Below are positions 17,755-26,454 of a stretch of 39,894 bases of DNA, in pieces (within the stretch, counting starts at the first letter, position 1; the number at the start of each line of letters is the position of its first letter). The stretch spans positions 1 through 39,894 of the forward strand of contig WLOF01000006.1 in NCBI GenBank assembly GCA_009699375.1. The letters run 5' to 3'. The notes under the pieces were generated by a model that was not told where the DNA came from, did not search any database, and saw nothing but the letters and a program-made list of their open reading frames with translations. Made by a program: the position numbers and the translations under genes. The stretch is from Actinomycetota bacterium. GTDB taxonomy: Bacteria; Actinomycetota; Actinomycetes; Nanopelagicales; Nanopelagicaceae.

Positions 17755-19184
17755 GAATTGGGTTTTCCTTTCTTAGCGCTCGATTCAGAAACTTCTGCTG
17801 ACTTGGTACCGGGGCGCTTGCGCAAGACCCACCCTAGAACATTTCTTTGCTTCTCTCGTGCAACTCCGATAGATCCAGAAGGCACGTCTTCGGTAATGGC
17901 AGAACCGGCGGCGGTATAGGCGCCATCTCCTACTGTGACCGGCGCAATTAAAATTGTGTCACTACCGATACGAACATGGTCACCAATTGTGGTTTGATGT
18001 TTTTCTAGGCCGTCATAGTTGGCAAATATTGTGCCGGCCCCAATATTCGTACCTACGCCGATTGTGGCATCGCCAACATAGGAGAGGTGAGGAACTTTTG
18101 AGCCTTCACCCAAAGTTGAGTTCTTAATTTCAACGTACGCGCCAACTCGGGAATCAGAAGCAAGATCTGCACCAGCTCTCAAATGTGCGAATGGTCCAAC
18201 AACAGCTCGCTGCCCAACTTTTGCTCCAGTGCAATAAGACTCTTTTACGTGCGCTCCGGCTTCTATGGTGCAATCGATCAGAGTTGTTCTTGGTCCAATA
18301 ACCGCGCCAGTTGCAACCTTTGTATCGCCAGCCAATGCGCTACCTGGGTGGATGAGAACATCGACTGAAAGTTCAACACTTGAGTCAATCCATGTCGTTG
18401 TTGGGTCAATAAACGTGACACCTTGGCGCATCCAATGATCATTGATTTGATCTCGCATTAATGCGGCGCATTCTGCCAATTGAACGCGATCGTTAACTCC
18501 TAATATCTCAATAAAATCAGGCGTTAATATCGGTACAACTCGATCACCTTTTTTGCGCAAAAGCGCAATAACATCGGTGAGATATAGCTCGCCTTGTGAA
18601 TTCTTATTTTGCAATTCGCCTATTACTGAGAGCAATTTTTTAAGATCAAACACATAAACACCTGAGTTAATCTCTTCTATTTCGCGCTCAACTTCACTGG
18701 CATCGCGTTCTTCAATAATCGCAATTAAATCCCCACGATCATCTCGGATGATTCGGCCATAACCAGTTGGATCTGGGTGCTCTGCCGTTAATACAGTTGC
18801 GGCAAATCCCCCATCGTTGTGGGCTTTCACTAATTGGCGAAGTGAATCTGCTGAAAGCAGTGGCGTATCTCCAGCAAGAATTAAAACGGTCCCACTTGCT
18901 GCAACGCCTTCGAGTGCTAGTTGAGTTGCATGTCCTGTACCACCGCGACGTTCCTGAAAGATTGGTTGTGATTTTGGAGAAATTTGCGCAATGTGAGCCT
19001 CAACGCTTTCGCGACCAGAACCAACAACAACTCTAATATTTTTTGGTGAAAGTTCTTCGACTGCACTCAATACATGTCCTAAAAGAGTGCGACCTGCAAC
19101 GGAATGTAAAACTTTGGGTGTTGTTGATTTCATACGCGTGCCTTCACCAGCAGCTAAGACGATTGCGTAATCAAGCCCACTCAA
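17751..19184 (-). CDS. glmU: Bifunctional GlmU: GlcN-1-P acetyltransferase / GlcNAc-1-P uridylyltransferase
   Basis: 477 residues. The N-terminal pyrophosphorylase domain has LAAGEGTRMKSTTPKVLH (around residues 10-27), ERRGGTGHATQL and LAGDTPLLS. The C-terminal left-handed beta-helix consists of hexapeptide repeats from about residue 265, with the acetyltransferase segment IFANYDGLEKHQTTIG. It makes UDP-GlcNAc for peptidoglycan. The start is TTG 19184 with GGAG 6 nt upstream. A 13-codon mini-ORF ends at a TGA overlapping this TTG. The gene precedes prs, as in most actinobacteria. Confidence 0.96.
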   Translation of the reverse strand: MSGLDYAIVLAAGEGTRMKSTTPKVLHSVAGRTLLGHVLSAVEELSPKNIRVVVGSGRESVEAHIAQISPKSQPIFQERRGGTGHATQLALEGVAASGTVLILAGDTPLLSADSLRQLVKAHNDGGFAATVLTAEHPDPTGYGRIIRDDRGDLIAIIEERDASEVEREIEEINSGVYVFDLKKLLSVIGELQNKNSQGELYLTDVIALLRKKGDRVVPILTPDFIEILGVNDRVQLAECAALMRDQINDHWMRQGVTFIDPTTTWIDSSVELSVDVLIHPGSALAGDTKVATGAVIGPRTTLIDCTIEAGAHVKESYCTGAKVGQRAVVGPFAHLRAGADLASDSRVGAYVEIKNSTLGEGSKVPHLSYVGDATIGVGTNIGAGTIFANYDGLEKHQTTIGDHVRIGSDTILIAPVTVGDGAYTAAGSAITEDVPSGSIGVAREKQRNVLGWVLRKRPGTKSAEVSESSAKKGKPNS

Positions 19185-19222
19185 ATCAAGCTCCCATCGC
19201 TAGCGCTAATGGATCCGTTCAT
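19181..19222 (-). CDS. Possible 13-codon upstream ORF coupled to glmU
   Basis: ATG 19222 opens a frame MNGSISASDGSLI that stops at TGA 19183-19181, overlapping the glmU TTG by 2 nt. A TAGGCT box ends 5 nt before this ATG. Either the stretch is simply the 5' UTR of glmU, or a short leaderless peptide is translated and hands ribosomes to the weak TTG start. No conservation evidence is available here. Confidence 0.25.
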   Translation of the reverse strand: MNGSISASDGSLI

Positions 19223-19227
19223 GACCT

Positions 19228-19233
19228 AGCCTA
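19228..19233 (-). promoter_or_regulatory. Probable -10 box of the glmU-prs promoter
   Basis: TAGGCT on the minus strand is preceded by TTAACA with a 19-nt spacer, a tolerable -35. It lies 43 nt upstream of the glmU start, in the gap between tRNA-Gln and glmU. Confidence 0.45.
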
Positions 19234-19298
19234 ATTGCTCAACTAGTTCACTTGTTAATTGCCTGCGAAGTTACTTTCGTGTGGCTTCGCATACTGCG

Positions 19299-19370
19299 CT
19301 CCGCCACCAGGTATCGATCCTGGACCCTGGGCTTCAAAGGCCCATGTGCTAGCCACTACACAATGGCGGA
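19299..19370 (-). tRNA. tRNA-Gln (anticodon UUG)
   Basis: The minus strand folds into a cloverleaf. Acceptor arm TCCGCCA/TGGCGGA (7 bp) with discriminator G, D arm with TAGTGGCTAGCA, anticodon stem TGGGC/GCCCA with loop CTTTGAA (anticodon TTG), and T arm CCAGG/CCTGG with loop ATCGATA. The T loop starts with A where U54 is usual. CCA is not encoded. It lies upstream of glmU on the same strand and antisense to the sequence ahead of the MarR gene. Confidence 0.95.
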
Positions 19371-19510
19371 ACCTGTATTCTCCCGTATCACAGCAGTGCT
19401 TTCGACCAGAAATAGCCAAACCTTTACCGGTCTTGGGGATATTTTGGCTCAAGAATGCGTGCGAACGCCTCAATTATCCGGCCATAAGCCCTCGTGGAAG
19501 GTCAGAATAT

Positions 19511-20002
19511 ATGCGCGATGAAGTGGATCGTCTTGTCTCGGCATGGAAACGAGAACGCCCTGACTTAGATTTTTCACCACTTGAGGTTCTGAGTCGTATC
19601 ACTCGCATCGCTCGACATTTAGATATTGCACGGCGTAATGCATTCGGAGACCTTGAAGCATGGGGATTTGATGTGCTTGCATCGCTCAGAAGATCGGGCG
19701 AACCGTATCAACTTTCTCCCGGGCAATTAATGCAAGAAACTCTTGTAACAAGTGGCACGATGACAAATCGATTAGATCGATTGGAAGAGCGTGGATTAAT
19801 AACTCGACAATCAGATCCCAACGATGGCCGCGGAAGTTTGGTTACGTTGACCAAGGCAGGAATGCGTGCGGTCGACAGCGCTATGGAAGATTTACTTCAG
19901 CGCGAGCGAGATTTTTTGATTTCGTTAACAAAAGCAGAACGAACAGAACTTGCTGCCATGCTCAGTGGAATTGCTGGTCCTTTTGATTTAGAAGGAGAAT
20001 AA
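19511..20002 (+). CDS. MarR-family transcriptional regulator
   Basis: 163 residues from ATG 19511, which has GGAAGG about 9 nt upstream. A longer in-frame reading to 19259 runs antisense through the tRNA and is rejected. The winged-helix core is clear: LSPGQLMQETLVTSGTMTNRLDRLEERGLI (positions about 73-102, recognition helix in the second half), then the wing DPNDGRGSLVTLTKAGMRAV. The C-terminal helix would form the dimer interface. The effector and target are unknown. It is convergent with ispE, 4 nt apart, so its own genes are not obvious from context. Confidence 0.92.
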   Translation: MRDEVDRLVSAWKRERPDLDFSPLEVLSRITRIARHLDIARRNAFGDLEAWGFDVLASLRRSGEPYQLSPGQLMQETLVTSGTMTNRLDRLEERGLITRQSDPNDGRGSLVTLTKAGMRAVDSAMEDLLQRERDFLISLTKAERTELAAMLSGIAGPFDLEGE

Positions 20003-20006
20003 TTCT

Positions 20007-20936
20007 TTATCGAACGTCAATGACTTTTGCGCCGTGAACTGGTCCTGTTGCTCGTGTAACACTTCCAACTACACCACTTGATGTAAGAGCAACTGTCAGA
20101 TCTAGTGCATGTTCTTCATCGGCTACAAGAAATGCAACTGTTGGTCCTGAACCAGAAACTATCGATCCTAACGCTCCATACTCATTGCCTACATCTAAAA
20201 TGAGACGAAGGGCTGGGCGCAGTGAAATCGCAGCCGAACCCAAATCATTTATTAAATTTTTTCCAACTTGAATACTATCTGCGCCAAGGAGCGCTTGTAA
20301 GAGTTGATCATTTGCTTGCGGGTTCGCAATTTCTAATTCAGCACGCAATCGATCGCACTCCGCGTAAACAGCAGGTGTAGAAAGCCCTGACGTTGAAAGT
20401 GCTAATACCCAGTGATAAGTACCGCGAGAAAGAGCAGATGTAACGTCATCGCCTCTGCCACGGCCTACAGCAGTGCCGCCTGTAAGCATGAAAGGCACGT
20501 CACTACCTAGTTTTTTTGCAATTGTGTGCATATCTTCTCGAGTCATTCCCAAACAGTAGAGAGCATCTAAGGCCAATATTGTTCCTGCCGCATCGGCGCT
20601 TCCGCCCGCCATTCCGCCAGCTACAGGAATATTTTTCTTTATCTCTATCTGTAAATCCCCCGGTAAATCATATTTTTTGACCATTAATTGCGCGGCTTTG
20701 GCAGAAAGATTATTTGCATCAACTGGAACCCCATGTGTGTGGTCGCCAGATACTGTAATAACAATTCCAGTTCCCTGTAATCCTTGTGACATTGTTATTT
20801 CATCAAAAAGAGAAATTGCTTGAAACACCGTAACGATTGTATGAAAACCATCTTCTTCCTTGGGACCCACGGATAACTGCAAATTAACTTTGCCGGGTAC
20901 GCGAACAACTACCGTTGTTGGAGCGAAGGAACTCAT
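20007..20936 (-). CDS. ispE: 4-diphosphocytidyl-2-C-methyl-D-erythritol kinase
   Basis: 309-residue GHMP kinase. VRVPGKVNLQLSVGPKEEDG holds the N-terminal catalytic Lys region, and IPVAGGMAGGSADAAGTI (about residues 105-122) is the ATP-binding glycine loop. KLGSDVPFMLTGGTAVGRG and SGSGPTVAFLV near the end are the remaining family motifs. It phosphorylates CDP-ME in the MEP isoprenoid pathway, which also supplies carotenoid and retinal precursors used by the 5' locus. It is the last gene of the rsmI-metG-tatD-rsmA-ispE run, 1 nt after rsmA. Confidence 0.96.
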   Translation of the reverse strand: MSSFAPTTVVVRVPGKVNLQLSVGPKEEDGFHTIVTVFQAISLFDEITMSQGLQGTGIVITVSGDHTHGVPVDANNLSAKAAQLMVKKYDLPGDLQIEIKKNIPVAGGMAGGSADAAGTILALDALYCLGMTREDMHTIAKKLGSDVPFMLTGGTAVGRGRGDDVTSALSRGTYHWVLALSTSGLSTPAVYAECDRLRAELEIANPQANDQLLQALLGADSIQVGKNLINDLGSAAISLRPALRLILDVGNEYGALGSIVSGSGPTVAFLVADEEHALDLTVALTSSGVVGSVTRATGPVHGAKVIDVR

Positions 20937-20937
20937 G

Positions 20938-21792
20938 TCAAAACCCTATTCCCATTTCATGTTTTGCTCTCGCGATAGCGCAAAATCCTTCAACTTCCAA
21001 CGCTTCGCCACGCAAAGTGGGATCTATCCCAGCTTTCATTAAAACTGCTTCAGCAATTGCGGAACTACCAAGCCAAGAACCAAGAGCAGACCTCAACATC
21101 TTTCGACGTTGCGCAAAAGCAGCATCAACTGCCGAGAAAACTGTGAGACGTAGTTGTTCATCCCCTGGTGTTGCGCGTCTTGTAAATCTTACGAGTTTGG
21201 AATCAACGTTTGGGGCTGGCCAAAATACAGAACGCCCGACAGTGCCCACATTAACCATCTGTGACCACCATGCAGCTTTTACACTCGGTATTCCGTAATC
21301 TTTTGTACCAGGTTTTGCAGCTAATCGATCTGCAACTTCTGCTTGAACCATGACAACTCCGGAATTGAGAGTTGGGAATTTCTCAAGGTATCTCAACAAA
21401 ACCGGTACTGAAACGTTATATGGCAAATTAGCGACAAGGACGGTAGGACTGCCCGGCACGGTTTCAATATCGAGAGCATCTGCATTTATTACAGTTAAGT
21501 TATTGGCTTTCTCTGAATGTAGAGCCATCGTCAGTGGAAGCTGGGTTGCCAGCCGAGAATCTATTTCGATAGCTGTAACCATTTTAGCTTGGGATAGCAG
21601 CGCAACAGTAAGTGAACCCAAACCGGGACCTATCTCCAGCGCGTGATCTTGTGTTGAGACTTCTGCCAGTTTGACGATTTTTCTACAAATATTTCCATCA
21701 ATAACAAAGTTTTGCCCAAGTGATTTTGCAGGTTTTAGTTGTAGTTTTTCTGCCAATGCGCGAATTTCAATCGCGCCTAAAGATTCATTCAT
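20938..21792 (-). CDS. rsmA: 16S rRNA (A1518/A1519-N6)-dimethyltransferase RsmA (KsgA)
   Basis: 284 residues. Motifs: KSLGQNFVIDGNICRKI (family N-terminus, residues about 19-35), the SAM-binding LEIGPGLGSLTVALL, VTAIEIDSRLA, and the catalytic VANLPYNVSVPVL (NLPYN form). The C-terminal helical domain has AFAQRRKMLRSAL. It dimethylates two adenosines near the 3' end of 16S rRNA. It overlaps tatD by 8 nt. In M. tuberculosis the resuscitation factor gene rpfB lies between tatD and ksgA; it is absent here. Confidence 0.96.
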   Translation of the reverse strand: MNESLGAIEIRALAEKLQLKPAKSLGQNFVIDGNICRKIVKLAEVSTQDHALEIGPGLGSLTVALLSQAKMVTAIEIDSRLATQLPLTMALHSEKANNLTVINADALDIETVPGSPTVLVANLPYNVSVPVLLRYLEKFPTLNSGVVMVQAEVADRLAAKPGTKDYGIPSVKAAWWSQMVNVGTVGRSVFWPAPNVDSKLVRFTRRATPGDEQLRLTVFSAVDAAFAQRRKMLRSALGSWLGSSAIAEAVLMKAGIDPTLRGEALEVEGFCAIARAKHEMGIGF

Positions 21793-22660
21793 TAGTTATC
21801 GAATTCGAGAAGGATCCAAAAAGTCTTTCTGCATTTGATCCCAAAGACGTCGCCAAGAATGCAAGGTCATCGCCTCGCTCTTCTGCGATTGCTCGGACAA
21901 TCGTGGCTATGTTGGCTGGCGTATTGAGGGAGCCGCGATGTGGCATGGGAGCAAGGAAGGGTGAATCTGTTTCAACCAATAATTGATCTATGGGCACCAA
22001 TTTCACAGCGTCGCGAAGTTGTGGAGCGTTTTTGAAAGTCATAGTTCCAGCAAAAGAGAGAATGTAACCTCGATCAATACATGTTTTCGCCATCTCGACA
22101 TCTCCTGAAAAGCAATGAAAGATAGTTTTATCTGGCGCACCAACTTCACGTAATACAGATAAAACATCTTCGTGGGAGTCTCGATCGTGAATTACCAAGG
22201 CTTTTTTCGTTTTCTTTGCGAGTTCTATATGCCACTTGAATGCCTCTTGTTGGCGTTTGCGCAATTCTGGTGGCGTGCGGAAATAATCTAATCCTGTTTC
22301 GCCGATTGCTCGAACGCGTGGATGGTTCGCGAGTTCTTCAATTACTTTTAAATCTTTTTCTAAATTTTCTACTATAGGCGCTTCGTTTGGGTGCAGTGCC
22401 ACGGCTGCCAAAACACTCTCATTCCAAAACTCTGCTGCTTCAACGCACCATCGAGATTGCTCTGCTGAATACCCCACTTGCATCACACGATCAACGCCGA
22501 CAGATTTGGCTTGCTTCAATATCTCACCAACTTCTGAAGAGTTGGGGGCGGTATCTGTAATTATTTCTAAGTGAGCATGCGAATCAACAGTTGGCGCAGG
22601 AAGTGGTTCAGGTAACGGCGCAGGTTGCCGATCTACATCTCTATTGTGGCGATCTGCCAT
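21785..22660 (-). CDS. tatD: TatD-family metal-dependent hydrolase (DNase)
   Basis: 291 residues from ATG 22660, 5 nt after the metG stop; an in-frame extension to 22741 would overlap metG by 76 nt. After a Pro-rich N-terminal stretch (APLPEPLPAP) the TIM-barrel metal motifs follow in order: VDSHAHLE, AIGETGLDYFR, ALVIHDRDSHEDVL, TIFHCFSGD and VETDSPFLAP. TatD proteins are 3'-5' exonucleases or DNases of repair and quality control. It is in the middle of a five-gene run with translational and ribosome maturation genes. Confidence 0.93.
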   Translation of the reverse strand: MADRHNRDVDRQPAPLPEPLPAPTVDSHAHLEIITDTAPNSSEVGEILKQAKSVGVDRVMQVGYSAEQSRWCVEAAEFWNESVLAAVALHPNEAPIVENLEKDLKVIEELANHPRVRAIGETGLDYFRTPPELRKRQQEAFKWHIELAKKTKKALVIHDRDSHEDVLSVLREVGAPDKTIFHCFSGDVEMAKTCIDRGYILSFAGTMTFKNAPQLRDAVKLVPIDQLLVETDSPFLAPMPHRGSLNTPANIATIVRAIAEERGDDLAFLATSLGSNAERLFGSFSNSITNE

Positions 22661-22665
22661 ACGCG

Positions 22666-24237
22666 TTACTCGCTGACATCTAAACGTGGGAACAAGACTG
22701 CAGTTTTTGTAACATTCGAGCCTGCAGGTAACTGACCCCACCGAGAAACATCAGAAACCTTTTGTTTCGAAATTGGGCCCATTGTTACATTTGCGCCCAA
22801 GCTTTCCCAAAGAATTTCACAAGTGCCGGGCATAACCGGGTTAAGCAATACTGCCAGTGCTCGTAACGATTCAGCAGTGTTGTATAGAACTTGCTCCAGT
22901 TGGAGTTGGTTTGCAGAGTCTTTGGCAAGCTTCCATGGTTCATTTTCAGTTACATACCCATTGACTCGTTTGCAAAATTCCATAATCGAGTTAATTCCAC
23001 CTTGAAAATCTAAAGCGCACATTGCAGAATCTGCCTTACTTACAGTTGCTCCAAGGGCGCTTTCTAAGCTTGCATCCTTTGCAACTGCTGGGATAACACC
23101 ATCGCAGTATTTTTCAACCATTGCAGTAAGTCGAGAAGCAAGATTTCCAAAATCATTTGCGAGTTCACTCGTGTATCTCGCACTCATATCCTCCCATGAG
23201 AAAGAACCGTCGGTTCCGAATGGAATTGCCCTTAAGAAGTAATATCGAAATGCATCGACCCCGAAATGATCAGTAATGTCACTTGGTGCAATCCCAGTTA
23301 ATTTGCTTTTACTCATTTTTTCGCCGCCCACGAGGAGCCACCCGTGTGCAAATACTTTCTTAGGAACTGCTAATCCTGCCGCCATTAACATTGCTGGCCA
23401 GATCACTGCGTGGAAACGTAAAATATCTTTTCCAACTAAGTGCACATCCGCAGGCCACGTCTGTGTAAATTTGGCACCGCCTGGACTTTTTGGATCGTCT
23501 CCAAGCCCAACTGCAGTCGCATAATTAAGGAGAGCATCAAACCAAACATAAACAACTTGGTCAGTATCCCATGGGACGGGAATACCCCAATCAAAAGTAG
23601 AACGTGAAATAGAAAGATCTGAGACGCCACCTTCTAGAAATGAAACCACTTCGTTTCTTGCACTTTCAGGTTGGCATGCATCTGGATTATCTTTGTAGTG
23701 CTTCAGTAAAGGTTCAACAAAAGCTGACAGTCGGAAAAACCAATTGTTCTCATTAACTAGTTCAATGGGTTTACTGTGAATCGGACAAAGTTTTTCGCCG
23801 TTGGCTTCAATCAAATCTCCTGGCAACTTAAATTCTTCGCACCCGACACAATATGGGCCTTCGTATTTACCAGCGTAAATATGTCCTGAATCTTTCAAAC
23901 TTTGTAGAAATTTTTGAACCCGCTCAGTATGTCGAGGTTCAGTGGTACGAATAAAGTCATCATTTGCAATATTGAGGGATTTCCAATTTGGCTTCCAAGC
24001 GTTTTCTACTAGGCGGTCGACCCAGTCTTGTGGTGAAACTTTATTGAGATTTGCAGTGCGCATAACTTTCTGACCATGCTCATCAGTTCCTGTAAGAAAC
24101 CAAACTTCCTCGCCACGTTGACGATGCCAGCGAGTGAGAACATCGCCCGCCACGGTTGTATATGCATGGCCAATGTGTGGAGCGTCGTTGACATAATAAA
24201 TAGGTGTCGTTAAATAAAATGCTTTGTCAGTGCTCAC
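22666..24237 (-). CDS. metG: Methionyl-tRNA synthetase
   Basis: 523-residue class I synthetase without the C-terminal tRNA-binding domain found in longer MetG proteins. PIYYVNDAPHIGHAYTT includes the HIGH motif (about residues 20-24). The zinc knob has YCVGCEEFKLPGD and a later Cys in GEKLCPIHS. The KMSKS motif is in VGGEKMSKSKLTG (near 307). The alpha-helical anticodon domain is present at the C-terminus. It overlaps rsmI by 4 nt (ATGA). Confidence 0.97.
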   Translation of the reverse strand: MSTDKAFYLTTPIYYVNDAPHIGHAYTTVAGDVLTRWHRQRGEEVWFLTGTDEHGQKVMRTANLNKVSPQDWVDRLVENAWKPNWKSLNIANDDFIRTTEPRHTERVQKFLQSLKDSGHIYAGKYEGPYCVGCEEFKLPGDLIEANGEKLCPIHSKPIELVNENNWFFRLSAFVEPLLKHYKDNPDACQPESARNEVVSFLEGGVSDLSISRSTFDWGIPVPWDTDQVVYVWFDALLNYATAVGLGDDPKSPGGAKFTQTWPADVHLVGKDILRFHAVIWPAMLMAAGLAVPKKVFAHGWLLVGGEKMSKSKLTGIAPSDITDHFGVDAFRYYFLRAIPFGTDGSFSWEDMSARYTSELANDFGNLASRLTAMVEKYCDGVIPAVAKDASLESALGATVSKADSAMCALDFQGGINSIMEFCKRVNGYVTENEPWKLAKDSANQLQLEQVLYNTAESLRALAVLLNPVMPGTCEILWESLGANVTMGPISKQKVSDVSRWGQLPAGSNVTKTAVLFPRLDVSE

Positions 24238-25085
24238 GGGGATATCTTAGAGGTTGATTTAGCATCAACAACTGCAGAAAATACGAGCCGTTTGGCAATA
24301 TCAAACTCTTGCGCGACCGTACTTATTGCCATTTTTCGATCCATTCCGGCATCTTCAAATTCTTTGACTCGGGCAACAATATTTTTCGTCGAAATTTCAC
24401 GAGCACCTTGATCTGCCCCCTGCAGGACGACAGTTACTTCTCCCAAAATCTCCTTACTTTTTGCCCACGTGAGAAGTTCTGAGAGTTTTCCACGAACCGT
24501 TTCTTCATACGTTTTTGTCATTTCTCTGCAGATGGCGCTTTGCCTGTGATCACCTAAATATTTGATTGCATCCTCAAGTGACTCAACAAGGCGATGGGGA
24601 GCTTCAAACCAAATGATTGTCCTTTCTTCGAAACGTAGATCCTCGAAGAATTTTTCTCTCGCTCCTTTGGCACGTGGTGAAAATCCTTCGAATGTAAACC
24701 GGTCTGTGGGCAGTCCAGATAAGGCAAGCGCAGTAGTTACCGCACTTGGACCAGGAATCACGTGAACATCGAAATTTTCTGCAATTGCATCTCTCATAAG
24801 TCGAAAACCAGGATCACTAATCGTTGGCATGCCAGCATCAGAAACGACCAGAACTTTCTTGCCTGCCCGTAAGTAACTCAAAAGTTCTTCAGTTCGCTCA
24901 ACTTCATTGCCCTCAAAAAATGAAATGACTTTGCCGCTACTTTGGACATCCAAATCGCTACATAACCTGTGAAATTTTCGAGAATCTTCGGCGGCGATAA
25001 ATTCGGCATCGGCGATTGCTTCGCGAAGACGAGGGCTCGCATCCCCTGAATTTCCCAAAGGGGTAGCTGCCAAAATTAAACTCAT
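24234..25085 (-). CDS. rsmI: 16S rRNA (C1402-2'-O)-methyltransferase RsmI
   Basis: 283 residues of the tetrapyrrole-methylase (SPOUT-unrelated) fold. Motifs: LAATPLGNSGDASPRLREA, FIAAEDSRKFHRL, VVSDAGMPTISDPGFRLM and HVIPGPSAVTTALALSG. It 2'-O-methylates C1402 in the ribosomal decoding centre. It is the first gene of the minus-strand run, preceded by AGGA 7 nt before the ATG and divergent from the O-mannosyltransferase across 47 nt. Confidence 0.95.
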   Translation of the reverse strand: MSLILAATPLGNSGDASPRLREAIADAEFIAAEDSRKFHRLCSDLDVQSSGKVISFFEGNEVERTEELLSYLRAGKKVLVVSDAGMPTISDPGFRLMRDAIAENFDVHVIPGPSAVTTALALSGLPTDRFTFEGFSPRAKGAREKFFEDLRFEERTIIWFEAPHRLVESLEDAIKYLGDHRQSAICREMTKTYEETVRGKLSELLTWAKSKEILGEVTVVLQGADQGAREISTKNIVARVKEFEDAGMDRKMAISTVAQEFDIAKRLVFSAVVDAKSTSKISP

Positions 25086-25120
25086 GCCTCAATCCTGCCA
25101 GTAATTTCCCCACTCGCGCT

Positions 25121-25126
25121 TAGGCT
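25121..25126 (+). promoter_or_regulatory. Probable -10 box of a leaderless promoter for the O-mannosyltransferase
   Basis: TAGGCT, aacgac, ATG: the -10 hexamer lies exactly 6 nt before the start in the 47-bp divergent gap. No Shine-Dalgarno sequence and no convincing -35 box are visible. Confidence 0.55.
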
Positions 25127-25132
25127 AACGAC

Positions 25133-26446
25133 ATGCCCTCGATCCTAATTGCGCTCATTTCTTTCGGAATGTCCATGTGGAAATTAGGCCGACCAAAAAG
25201 CTTTGTTTTCGATGAAGTTTATTATGTAGACGGTGCACGCGATCTCTTGAAATATGGTGTCGAGGTTACGGGCAACGCACCTGAATTCATCGTCCATCCA
25301 CCGGTTGGAAAATGGTTTATTGGTTTAGGAATCAAAATTTTTGGAGACAACTCATTCGGCTGGAGATTTGCCGTCGCAATCATTGGCGCTTTAACGATCA
25401 TTCTCGTTGCCAGAATTGCACTTCACTTATTCAATTCGCAATACATGTCCACATTAGCTGCTGGGCTTTTGGCCATAGATGGCCTGCATTTAGTCCATTC
25501 CAGAACAGCCCTACTTGATTTGTTTCTCACATTCTTTGTACTTTGCGCAGCACTTTCCTGGTTGAAAAAATTGTACTGGGTTACAGGTTTATCTTTTGGT
25601 TTAGCGATTGGCACAAAATGGAGTGGGATATTTTTCCTTGCAATTTTTGTTTTCATGACCGTTTATCGTGATTATTCTCAGAACAAAGTAAAATACTTCG
25701 AGCATCAGCTCCCGATAAAATTTATCAGCGTACTTAAAAGAGTCACCCAATTCTTTTTTCTTCCACTCACTGTATATGTTTTGTCATGGACAGGATGGTT
25801 TCTAAGTTCACGTGGGTGGGATAGACATTGGGCCCAACATCATCATTCCGCTTTTAGTTTTATTCCTGATTCGATTCGTTCATTTTGGCATTACCATGCA
25901 GAAATCTTTCATTTCCATACAACGCTCACTGAACATCATGCATACCAAGCAAACCCATGGAGTTGGTTAGTTATGGGAAGACCAACTTCATTTTTTTACG
26001 AAACTCCAAAGACTTGTGGCGCGAGTGCTTGTTCCCAAGAGATTTTGGCACTTGGAACTCCACTTCTCTGGTGGTCGTTCACTATCGCCCTCGCTATTCT
26101 GATTGGATATTGGATTTCGGGTGCGATGCAAAAGAAAATCGACAAACCAATATCTTTCATTCTTGCAGGAGTTATTGCAGGGTACTTACCCTGGTTTCTT
26201 TTTCAAAAGAGAACAGTCTTTAGCTTCTACGCAATCGTTTTTGAGCCCTTCCTTATTCTGGCGCTCACATATTGCGTCAATAAGTATCTAGGAATTCGTC
26301 CTTGGAGTCGTAATAGAAAAATTGCAGTGATTCTCTTTGTGGCTGTATTGGCTATAAATTTCCTTTATTTCCTACCCATATTTAACGGTACGGTTATTCC
26401 ATACGATCAATGGCACGACCGAATGTGGTGGCCTTCTTGGATTTAG
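25133..26446 (+). CDS. Dolichyl-phosphate-mannose-protein mannosyltransferase (Pmt, GT39)
   Basis: 437 residues with about nine to ten membrane segments. It transfers mannose from polyprenyl-phosphomannose to Ser/Thr of secreted proteins. The first-loop acidic pair is in SFVFDEVYYVDGARDLL. FIVHPPVGKWFIGLG, VHSRTALLDLFLTFF and AIGTKWSGIFFL match conserved Pmt segments, and the C-terminus ends WWPSWI as in Rv1002c. It is shorter than Rv1002c (about 500 residues as I recall), mainly at the N-terminus and in loops. Its position beside rsmI matches mycobacteria. Candidate substrates include the secreted Ser/Thr-containing proteins here, such as the one at 39461. Confidence 0.93.
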   Translation: MPSILIALISFGMSMWKLGRPKSFVFDEVYYVDGARDLLKYGVEVTGNAPEFIVHPPVGKWFIGLGIKIFGDNSFGWRFAVAIIGALTIILVARIALHLFNSQYMSTLAAGLLAIDGLHLVHSRTALLDLFLTFFVLCAALSWLKKLYWVTGLSFGLAIGTKWSGIFFLAIFVFMTVYRDYSQNKVKYFEHQLPIKFISVLKRVTQFFFLPLTVYVLSWTGWFLSSRGWDRHWAQHHHSAFSFIPDSIRSFWHYHAEIFHFHTTLTEHHAYQANPWSWLVMGRPTSFFYETPKTCGASACSQEILALGTPLLWWSFTIALAILIGYWISGAMQKKIDKPISFILAGVIAGYLPWFLFQKRTVFSFYAIVFEPFLILALTYCVNKYLGIRPWSRNRKIAVILFVAVLAINFLYFLPIFNGTVIPYDQWHDRMWWPSWI

Positions 26447-26454
26447 CGCAGCAA

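Noticed and set aside
19259-19510. N-terminal extension of the MarR regulator
   Set aside because: It reads antisense through the tRNA-Gln gene and has no similarity to the family. ATG 19511 has a Shine-Dalgarno sequence and gives a normal MarR length.
22661-22741. Longer TatD start overlapping metG
   Set aside because: The extension is Cys-rich, unlike TatD, and overlaps metG by 76 nt. ATG 22660 is 5 nt after the metG stop.
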